A stretch of DNA of 64,000 nt from Lingula anatina (lineage: Eukaryota; Brachiopoda; Lingulata; Lingulida; Lingulidae): the NCBI RefSeq assembly GCF_001039355.2, contig NW_019776095.1:1-64000 (forward strand), read 5' to 3'. The notes below the pieces were generated by a model. It did no database searches and was not told the origin of the DNA. It saw only the letters and a program-made list of their open reading frames with translations. Below are positions 34,778 to 43,847 of the stretch, piece after piece (position 1 is the first letter of the stretch; each line of letters opens with the position of its first letter). A program made the translations under genes and the position numbers.

Positions 34778-36868
34778 ATGAAGACAGCAGTTGCGGTACT
34801 GGTGATTTTTATGCTAATTAACTGGACGGTTGAAGCTTTCTACTGTCCACAAGGGTGTCGATGCGATCATCACCGTAGAAAGGTGAATTGTAATTATTTG
34901 AACCTGACCCAGGTCCCCAAGTGCGACAATGCGACCTTGTCTCTGTTCCTCACCGGCAACCGGATAGTCACTTTGCAAAACGATTCTTTTGCAGGCCTTT
35001 CTCAACTGAAAAATCTGTCGCTGGGCAGCAACAATCTGACTGACATAGACATTGCTGCCTTTCAACCCTTGATCAACATACGTTTCATAAATCTGACGGA
35101 AAACACTAGATTACCTCTGGATATTCTGGAGCCAGTGTTCTGTTATACATCTAAAACAATACAAGTACTTTCAATAAGCAAATTGAAAAAACTCTCTAGA
35201 ACACTAAACAGGTCTCTTTTCCGTTGCCTCAAAGGTAGCAATCTTACACAGTTGGGCTTGCACAATAATGGCATCACCACTCTTCCAGGTTCAATTTTCG
35301 CAGATCTGACCAATTTGAGAACCCTCCTTTTTCGAGGAAATGGTCTACAAACTGTAGAGACTGATACCTTTGCTGGTTTGAGGAATCTACGCTGGCTGGA
35401 TTTACGCAATAACCACTTGAGCAAAATTCCAAACTTTGGAAATGAAACGCATCCATTCTTCCCAAATCTGTTTGAATTAAGCTTGGGTAAAAATCCCATT
35501 AACTTTGTCACACCTACTGATTTCATAGCCTTAAAAGGTGTCAAAAAGTTAGACTTAGGATGGAATTTAATCCAAATTCTACCAGGCAACATGTTTAAAT
35601 ACATGCCCAAATTGCAACATGTTATGTTAAGGCATCAGCTGAATTTGCGATCGATTTTACCGATGGCGCTTGCCAGCAATTCCCTCATCTATCTTGACAT
35701 AAGCATGAACAAATACAGCTTTTCCTCGGACCAATGTGACATATTCTCAAATTCACCAAACTTACACGATCTTTCTATGCACAACAACCAGTTGAATGAT
35801 ATGAATTCTACCGCATTAGTGACTATGTTCCGCAATCTCACAAAACTCCGGAAACTGTATATTCATAACTCAAAGCTGGCAAACCTTCCTCCAAAAATAT
35901 TTGCTAACAATAGAATGCTGAGTACGCTTCAACTGCAATCCAACTACCTGTCAACGTGGGATCCAATCGTTTTCCAACCGCTACTGTCATTAAAAAAGCT
36001 GTTCATGGATCACAATAACATTCGTATTCTAAATGAAACGTCGTTTCCGCAGTTCATATGGACTAATCTGACGGAAATTAATTTAGCGGGAAACCCCTTT
36101 TCCTGTACGTGTGAAAATTTATGGTTTCGGAATTGGATGCAATCCACCAAGGTAAAACTCCTACAGCCCCATTACTACCAGTGTTACGCACCCGAAAAAC
36201 TGGCAAAAACTCCGTTTCTAGATTGGCATCCTACCAAGGCCCAATGCACGCCGCTGCCAGCATGGGTCATAGCCAGCGCCATCGGAGTCCCTACACTGTT
36301 ATTTCTGGCACTCGTGATAGTGGTGTCCCACCGTTATCGATGGTACATACGCTACTGGTGCTTTACCTTACGTTCGCGTTACAAGCGTCTAGAACCTTTT
36401 GAAAATAACGGTAACTTCGTATTCGACGCGTTTGTGTCCTACAACTGCCACGATCGCCACTGGGTTATACAAAGACTGCTTCCGAAATTGGAATATGACG
36501 CTGGTTTCAAGCTTTGTCTTCACGACAGAGATTTCATCGTAGGCCATGACATCTTGGATAACATCGTGGACGCTTTAGAGGTCAGTAGGAAGACGATTCT
36601 CGTATTGTCCAACAACTTTGCTGAAAGTCAATGGTGCCAATTGGAAATGACGATGGCTCAGCACAAGCTATTTGATGAGAACAAAGATATTCTGGTCTTG
36701 GTATTGCTCGAGGACATCAAACCTGAGAACCTCAGCAACAGACTGACCCTGTTGCTAAGGAAGCAGACCTACATAGAGTGGCCTCGCGAGGAAGAAGGTC
36801 AAGACCTCTTCTGGGAAAGAGTGAAGGCAGCTCTCCAAAGACCCCCCGGATATGAACCTTTACAGTGA
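34778..36868 (+). CDS. TLR-5: Toll-like receptor, 696 aa, single coding exon
   Basis: This is a type I receptor with signal peptide 1-20, LRRNT, about 16 LRRs, LRRCT, a transmembrane helix at about 496-516 and a TIR domain from about 547. The start at 34778 follows a splice acceptor (TTTTCATCCACAG) ending at 34765; the upstream extension of the open frame runs into a transposon and is not coding. The ectodomain is nearly the same as TLR-3 apart from a two-residue deletion (SRTLNR against SRTKTLNR). The very C-terminus differs from all sisters (QRPPGYEPLQ) and the 3' flank is unrelated to theirs, so the duplication boundary or a recombination point lies at the last codons. A patch of silent changes near 36367-36400 also sets its TIR apart. 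The BB-loop residue is Val. It is probably functional. Confidence 0.95.
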   Translation: MKTAVAVLVIFMLINWTVEAFYCPQGCRCDHHRRKVNCNYLNLTQVPKCDNATLSLFLTGNRIVTLQNDSFAGLSQLKNLSLGSNNLTDIDIAAFQPLINIRFINLTENTRLPLDILEPVFCYTSKTIQVLSISKLKKLSRTLNRSLFRCLKGSNLTQLGLHNNGITTLPGSIFADLTNLRTLLFRGNGLQTVETDTFAGLRNLRWLDLRNNHLSKIPNFGNETHPFFPNLFELSLGKNPINFVTPTDFIALKGVKKLDLGWNLIQILPGNMFKYMPKLQHVMLRHQLNLRSILPMALASNSLIYLDISMNKYSFSSDQCDIFSNSPNLHDLSMHNNQLNDMNSTALVTMFRNLTKLRKLYIHNSKLANLPPKIFANNRMLSTLQLQSNYLSTWDPIVFQPLLSLKKLFMDHNNIRILNETSFPQFIWTNLTEINLAGNPFSCTCENLWFRNWMQSTKVKLLQPHYYQCYAPEKLAKTPFLDWHPTKAQCTPLPAWVIASAIGVPTLLFLALVIVVSHRYRWYIRYWCFTLRSRYKRLEPFENNGNFVFDAFVSYNCHDRHWVIQRLLPKLEYDAGFKLCLHDRDFIVGHDILDNIVDALEVSRKTILVLSNNFAESQWCQLEMTMAQHKLFDENKDILVLVLLEDIKPENLSNRLTLLLRKQTYIEWPREEEGQDLFWERVKAALQRPPGYEPLQ

Positions 36869-37056
36869 TACTTTGTTGAATTTTTATGGCATCTTATAAA
36901 ATGAGTGTTATATACTATTAACTGAAATGCAATAACAGACATTAGTTAGTTGAAATGATGAAAGTGGAAGGTATGGAGACGGCTTTCCAGGAATGTTTTT
37001 AGTTGTAACAGTTGAAAACATAATACGTGTATATTATAGTCTTGATAATACATGTA

Positions 37057-37252
37057 CACTGTAAAAACAGCTAGTGTTTAGCTCTGAGACACATTTCTAA
37101 GCGCCTGTTTTGTCTCATTTTTTCTACGCGTTTAGGACCTAAGCACGTTTAGCCTATTAACATGTTACACGCTTTGACGTGCTTGACGCCTAATAAATGT
37201 AGGGTGTATTTGTTTAACTTTAAGGTTGTAACGTTTTCAACTGTTTCAGTCA

Positions 37253-37313
<61 letters not shown>

Positions 37314-38520
37314 GAGCGCGAAGTCACGGTCACCTTTAACTGCTATAGCTATTTTTATCTATAACAGGATACCGTGAACTATCAACATAGTTGATCCACA
37401 CCATCATCTTTGCAGCGGGACTTATTCATCCTTGTGTTAGCTGACCTTGCGAGGAAGTTAATTGGAATATATTTCTGAAAAACAAGTTAGGAAAATTCAC
37501 TAGTTTACTAAAGACACGAAACAACTATCACTTTTACTTTAAAACATTTTTTTCATATTTTGACAAAATGCATTAAGGTATTGATGTTCATTTATTTTTT
37601 CCGGAAGTAATGAACAATAGAACATCAGGATGATGGTGGGGTGTTCATTATAATGGTTTATTTAAGCTTTCATTACATGCTGGTTATTTTGGTAACGATA
37701 GTCCGAATATTTTTCAAATCGCACCGCTCTAGTCGCCGACTAACCCAAGCCATTTTGGAATTAACCGCTAACTGTAGTTCATACAGCATAAAACGTGTTT
37801 TGGTGATTAATAAAAAAAGTTTTCAAAACATTAAATAATGTTTTTCCAGAATGTTATAAAACGCTTATAAAACAGCAAGGGCATCATTTTGCATGGAGTT
37901 AAAAACATCCATAACGTTACCATGACGTTATTCTATACCATCACCATCATGTAACCAGCTGATAACGTCGTGAAAACGTTATTTGTTATTTGGATTATTA
38001 CTTAATAGGCCTATTTTAAATAATCACACGTTACTGCAAGGAAGGACACAACGCGTTCGAGCAGGCTGCTTCTCGCCTCCAACCGCCCCATATGTTTATA
38101 AGGGGAAGTGTTAAGCAAAATTGTTGAGTCTTGTAATAAACTTGTTATGGGATCGTATCTATGGGATTGTGAAGCATTTTTTTCTGTGACGAGCTTGAAA
38201 AGCTAAACATGTTGTTTAGCAGCTCCACGCGTTAAGGAATTCCACACCTATAGCAGCTCCATATGTTTAGCAGCCTCACTCGCTTAGCAGGGGAAGTGCT
38301 TAGCCAATGTGCTTAGCTTGTGATAGACTTGTTATAGAATCATATGCCGGTGAAGCTAAACACATAGCTAAACGTGTAACAATACCAACGTGTCTAGCTT
38401 TTTCTTCTGTGAAACATTTGAAAAGCTATACGCGTTTAGCATTTACACAGATTTCTAAATGCGTATAGGTGCCTAACGTGTGTTGTATGTATTTAAATGC
38501 TAAACACTGTTTTTACAGTG
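37057..38520. mobile_element. 1.46-kb DNA transposon with CACTGTAAAAACAG ends and TA flanks
   Basis: The 14-bp termini CACTGTAAAAACAG and CTGTTTTTACAGTG are perfect inverted repeats, extended inward by imperfect CTAAACA/TGTTTAG. TA flanks both ends, as expected of a TA target duplication. The interior has many TTTAGC/GCTAAAC words, a (CT)n(CA)n tract at 37253-37310 and a nested inverted piece of the CCCAGCAGGC element. There is no transposase frame, so it is non-autonomous. Confidence 0.75.
37345..37590 (-). mobile_element. Inverted, nested piece of the CCCAGCAGGC-type element
   Basis: Its reverse complement matches 16960-17170 and 34340-34540: for example TTAGCTGACCTTGC, the ACAACT-TCACTTTTACTTTAAAAC segment, and the GGATACCGTGAACTATCAAC edge. 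It lies inside the 37057-38520 element. Confidence 0.7.
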
Positions 38521-40905
38521 TAGATTGTCCACGTGTCCTTATTGGTTAAGTCAATAAGGTGAACGTTCATCAGGGCCGGCAATTGTCACTTGGAACTTTA
38601 AACCGTATCCAATATTTGAATAGTATGGAACACAAGCCCAAAAGCACAAAGCCTACTCTGGCATCAACTTGATGAACATATTTGTAATGATTGTTTTCAA
38701 ATGACTGAAATATTTAGAACACTTGGTTTTACAATTAGAAATATTGCAAACCGCTGCCAACGCACTGCACTTATTTGACTGACCACCTCAAGCATATGCC
38801 AGACGATTAATTTGAAAAGATACAGAATAAAACGGTCTTCAATGGCTACTATCAAAATTGGAAGCCAGAGGGGGTAGAAATACTGTTTTAAAATGTATCA
38901 AAGTTCAAGCTTTCAGCACTTTTCTCCTTAATGTCCATTGTTAGCTCCATTCGTTTTGAATGATGTACGTCAATGATTTTTATTGAAAAATATTACTAGT
39001 GAAAAAAATGCAGGTTTGAAAGTCTGCTCAATTGTTTGTTTGTTGCTATGTTTGCACTGTAGGAGCCGAAATTTTCAAGTAATTGTTTTGTAAATATTCC
39101 ACAAATTGGTATGATTTCGGACAGCGGCCTAAGTTTTTTGGTTAACATGGGCAACTTTGTCTGGATTGAAAAAAAAATTTGAAAATCCATATCTTTTAAT
39201 ATGGGACAAAGTTGTTTTAAAAAAAATCACAGAAAATCGAGATGTTTGTGAATGCACCCCTCTTTCTTTGGCTAATGTAGGGTGGGTCTATCTATGATTT
39301 CACCAAGTTTCATCTGATCCAGATTTTGGACAGAGAGAATTTATTTTCAAAGTTATAAATGCAATATTAAAAAATTACAATTTCAACACTTAAAAATTCC
39401 CATAAAATTCAATTTCTGATTTATTCACCACCAGTTTTGTAGGATGATAGGACGATACTATAGGTGTTGTCCTTTAACAATAAGAAGCTTTATTCCGGAG
39501 CGGGCTACCATCTGGATCTGACAGGTGAAAAACATGAAAATATTCACAATTTTTGAAAGTCATTCATATCCTTAATTTTGGAAACAGAGATTTGAAAATT
39601 GATATGGCCCATTTAATACCATAGCTCTCCAACATTAAGCGTTTTTATGTAGAATTTTTTCTAAGGAAATGGTTATTCAAAATTTGGTTTTGTGACAATT
39701 TCAGTAGAGCCAGCAAATGAGGATGAATGTTAACAGCCCTCCACAAGCAAAATGAGGTCCTATATAATTATGGGGTGTTTTACGATATAAGAAGTACGCA
39801 CTTTTACAACCAAGGCCATTGACAGAATAGTCCACTCGCTAATTAAAAAAGGGTGAAAACGTACAAATACCCGCCAATTTAATATTCTAAAAAAAATTAC
39901 GACTTTTCGCAAGTTATTGCTCTACGAACAATTTTATTTCAATTTCTGTCTGCCCAATCAATATCCTTTGTCATATCCCGACATGTTATTAGGTGTATAT
40001 CTTTTGGGGATTAAATGCATTTAAACACGGTACTTTAAAGTCAAACTGTGGTTAATAATCACAAAACTAGTTTGAGTTTCAAATAACAAAAAATTCGTCT
40101 TTTTTCAAGTATTTTATTTAAGGTGCGTTTAGCTTTTTCATTTGAATAGCGAGTATATATTACGTTACTGTTATCTGTTGTAAAAACTCCGCCGTTTGTG
40201 AACTTAATTATATTAATGTGTCAAGCGTTATGATTGCTTTGTTGGGTTTTGTAAGAATTGAATTCATTCCACCAACGACGAAACCAATTACGTGAAATCC
40301 TATTAAGCTTTCAAAGTAATTGATGGGCCAAAAATACATTTTAGCGAGCTCAGAGATAATGATGAATGTCCGGGTAACTAAGCATTTCTGCAATTAGCAG
40401 CTCTGAAGACAAATGTCCTGACAGAATAGAGCCTATTTGATCTCCACTCAGACCATGCAATATATGAGATAACCAATTAATAGTGCTATTGCAACAGTAA
40501 TATTTTGCTTTGTATTATACACATGATCAATTTTGATCCGGGTTCTTGGAGTTTCCAGCCATCGTATGCTTCATTTGGTTTATATCCTACATCAAATCAC
40601 GTCACGCCACAGACTCAGTAATCCATTGTCGTCTGAAATATACTACCGCACTTGGACGGCTAGTTGGTAATTGGACTACACTCGACTAAAATTCAGACAA
40701 TATTTCATTGGACGGATTTTAGAGCAAGTAAGAGGTGATATCCCAAATTTAATTTATACTATAGGACCTACTGTGATTGTTTACGTCGAAAGATTTTGAA
40801 ACGCGAGATACGAATTGAACTGGTATGTGAATTATTTATAGGACAGTGCGAACAATGGAATAAAACCATTGTGAAATACAGTTCTAAACACCGAACAAAG
40901 TTGAA
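38521..40905. other. AT-rich spacer and GPCR 5' flank, no gene seen
   Basis: No open frame or exon-like segment with conserved motifs on either strand. No terminal inverted repeats or tandem arrays were found by eye. Confidence 0.5.
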
Positions 40906-41967
40906 ATGTCACAGCAATTCAATGCAACATTTTCAGTTGGAATCCCTCCGTGGCGTTTCCCAGTTTTGTCTGAGGATGGTTTACATATTTTTCAAGCACT
41001 GCACATCGTGTGCATGGTCATTGTAAGCATCGGCATTGTAGAAAACGCTGTATCACTCGCTGCAATTTACCATATGCGTCGACCATTTCAGCCGCTTCAG
41101 ATTCTGATCACTCATCTAGCTGCCACGGACTTGCTAGTCCTCGTTCTTGCTTTAATGACCAGCCTCACTGTGGTCCACATAAAGAACTCATCAGACCCTG
41201 AGGACAAATCCACATTTATGTGTGTTGTGGACGTTATCCAGGACCTTCTTATGTGCGGAGTACAGCTGCCGCTTGTCAACACTACGTTCATCTTGATCAA
41301 CCAGATCTTGGCTCTTACATATCCACTGCGATACAAGATTCTGGTGGGAACACGCGTTGTGAAAATTATTCTGTCGGTGAGTTACGCCTTCGTCGCCGTA
41401 ACGTACGTCGCATTTCACGTGGCAAAGTTAGCAACAACGTCCCAAGAGAACTGCTCCAAATACTTCGCAAACGACTATTCCGTGGCCAGTCTTTGGTATC
41501 TTGCAGTCACTTGCACCACGATGTGTCTCCTTAATTTGATTCTTAACGGAGTGCTGTTCGTCAAAGCGCGTGCCATCATAGGCAACACCGGCGTTTCCAG
41601 ACAACGGACGACAGATGAAATAGACACCGGTACGACGCACAGTGACAGAAAATTGGTGGTGACAGTCATCTGGTTGTCAGGGACTGTAGTGATATTTTGG
41701 ACCCCACTGGCTATAACGTTCGGCCTGCGGGCGTACATTACGGAAAAGGAATTCCTGACCAGCAATGAAATGGCTGTTGCGCACGTGGTCACGGGAACAT
41801 TGGGGATGGTGAACGGTTTATGCGACCCCCTGTTGTACGGCGTGAGACTGCCCGAGGTACGCGACGGTTATAAAAAACTTTGGAGTAAAATTCGAAACGC
41901 TGTTGGGTCTGGTACAGTAAGGCAAAGGCAGAGTCAAACAGTTGAAACTTTGAGCACATCGCTGTAA
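40906..41967 (+). CDS. Rhodopsin-like (class A) GPCR, intronless, 353 aa
   Basis: Seven hydrophobic helices are visible at roughly 28-55, 65-89, 106-134, 151-172, 195-219, 249-275 and 291-312. Class A landmarks are N47 in TM1, LAATD with D75 in TM2, C106 at the top of TM3 with C183 in loop 2 (disulfide), FWTP in TM6 (usually CWxP), and DPLLY in TM7 (the NPxxY variant). The usual DRY at the end of TM3 is replaced by NQI at 132-134, followed by a normal LALTYPLRY loop 2 start. Without the arginine, G-protein coupling may be altered or the receptor may be constitutively active or atypical. An Asn glycosylation site lies at N6, and the C-terminus TSL fits a class I PDZ ligand. The ATG is the first in frame. 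An AATAAA follows at 42162. The ligand family is not recognised. Confidence 0.9.
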   Translation: MSQQFNATFSVGIPPWRFPVLSEDGLHIFQALHIVCMVIVSIGIVENAVSLAAIYHMRRPFQPLQILITHLAATDLLVLVLALMTSLTVVHIKNSSDPEDKSTFMCVVDVIQDLLMCGVQLPLVNTTFILINQILALTYPLRYKILVGTRVVKIILSVSYAFVAVTYVAFHVAKLATTSQENCSKYFANDYSVASLWYLAVTCTTMCLLNLILNGVLFVKARAIIGNTGVSRQRTTDEIDTGTTHSDRKLVVTVIWLSGTVVIFWTPLAITFGLRAYITEKEFLTSNEMAVAHVVTGTLGMVNGLCDPLLYGVRLPEVRDGYKKLWSKIRNAVGSGTVRQRQSQTVETLSTSL

Positions 41968-43847
41968 TCTCTGTTGTCACCGCTTTAACATTTACATTTT
42001 ATGAAACACCCAATACAATAAGTGTAAAGAAAATGTGCACCAGTTTGAACACCCTATATCGATTTCATTAATCCATTCATTTATTGATTCATTTGTGAAA
42101 GCTAATCGATAAAATTATTCTTTGCTATTAAACAATTTGTCAGTAGAGGAAAACGTTTAACAATAAATGATTAAAAACATGCAGAATTTCAATAATGATT
42201 AGGGTTTTTGATATATTGCGTCAAGTAGTACATGTAGCTATAAAGGCCATTGTACTACACTAAAAGATTAACCAGTCTAATTTTTTAATTAATATATCCA
42301 TTGTTTAACAAAGAGATCAATTGTTATACAAAATAGGAAGTAAGTTATACACCTGTAATTAATAACGTACTTTAAAATAAATTAAGTACGTTAAAATAAA
42401 TTATGGTTAATGGAAAATGACAATTAATTAAAGAATTTACAATGTAACATAACATTGTAAATGCAATATACAAGCTTTAACTGGTGTATACTACATGAAT
42501 TCATAATGTAGAAACGATTCCTTTGCTCTAAAACTGCCTCGATCATGGTTCATGATAATTTATATCTAAATCCATTACAATTAAATGGGTTGGCCTTGTA
42601 AATGTAGACTTTAAATAATATACTACAAGAAAATTTCCTCTTTTGAAAAAAAAAAGCTCATAATGAATTTTTCAACATACATTTCGTCTAACCTAACGGA
42701 ATATCTTAATCTTAATCAACATTTTGACTTCAAAACTTGTTTTAAAATTTTAGTTGCTGTCATAGTACTTGAATAACGTGTAAAAAGTTTGAGACCGTAG
42801 TGGTCACAAGGGAACATAACGGCGATGATAGTGACATTGTATGTAAAACTTAGATATGTGACACCCGAAAAGGTGGCAATCAACTCTTGAGCATATCTGT
42901 AGTATTCAAAAAAACCTTGCAAGAATAATCATTCAAGTATAACACTTCCAGTTTTTCCATCCCAACACCATAAATCATCACAACAATCTTACATTGTTAT
43001 AAATATAAACAAATGCAGCCAATGCCAGAAAACAAAGGCATATTTTCACTACATGAACAATAACAGCATAGCTCATTAAAAATCAAGCGCACCAGGAGCT
43101 ATATTTGCTCACTTAACGATCACTACAGGAATGTACATGGGCTAATTCCCAATGAAGTTATCATTCTACATAGATCGATCCAACTTGGCAGGGAATCCCG
43201 CCAAGTGCAACCAGATCATCACACATCATCATTTTATAACTTGAAATATACTTAACAGATTTTTCATTGGTTCCAGCCAAACCTATGAACACATTTTCCA
43301 ATATAAAAAGTGTATAGGTTATGCAAATTCCAATTTATATCTTTATTAATTCTGCAGTCTTTATTTGTATTTTACACAATATGTAGGCATGTGTCAAAAT
43401 GAGGCTTGAGCATCCAAACTTTTTAAACATTTAAAATGATAACAGATATTGGAAACTGAGTCAAAAACAGATCTTTGGCAACCATTCCAGTATAATCTGT
43501 AGATGAAGAGCAACAGACCCCGGACATAAAAAGATATGGTGACCACAACCATTTTTTGTAGCTCTCACCATAAACATTTAAACTTTACACTTCCTTATGG
43601 TACATATTTGTTAAACACATGCTCTGGTTTCATAAACAAACAAGTTGGCCTGTATTTATCCTGCACAAGCTTACAAAAACGACAGGGTGGACAAAACACA
43701 TTTCATGATCTTTTACCAGGGTCCAACCATTTACAGTAGAAGATACTTTAATTGAGCATTGTTGTCAAAGATGACAACACAGTGGTATATATGTACATGT
43801 AGCTCCACCAAATCTGCAAAAGCTAATTTCTGCAAAAGCTGGACAAC
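41968..43847. other. Convergent intergenic region / 3' UTRs
   Basis: No further coding exon is supported. The sequence is AT-rich. TTTATT at 43342 and 43360 (AATAAA on the minus strand) could serve the Nudix transcript about 490-505 bp after its stop. Confidence 0.45.
42162..42167 (+). terminator. Polyadenylation signal AATAAA of the GPCR gene
   Basis: AATAAA lies about 195 bp after the GPCR stop codon, in AT-rich DNA between the convergent GPCR and Nudix genes. Confidence 0.5.

Noticed and set aside
42716-42915. Alternative last exon of the Nudix gene with a 65-residue tail
   Set aside because: The phase would fit, but the exon at 43848-43897 also fits, is closer, and encodes EPNYQQILEGMH, which matches the family C-terminus.
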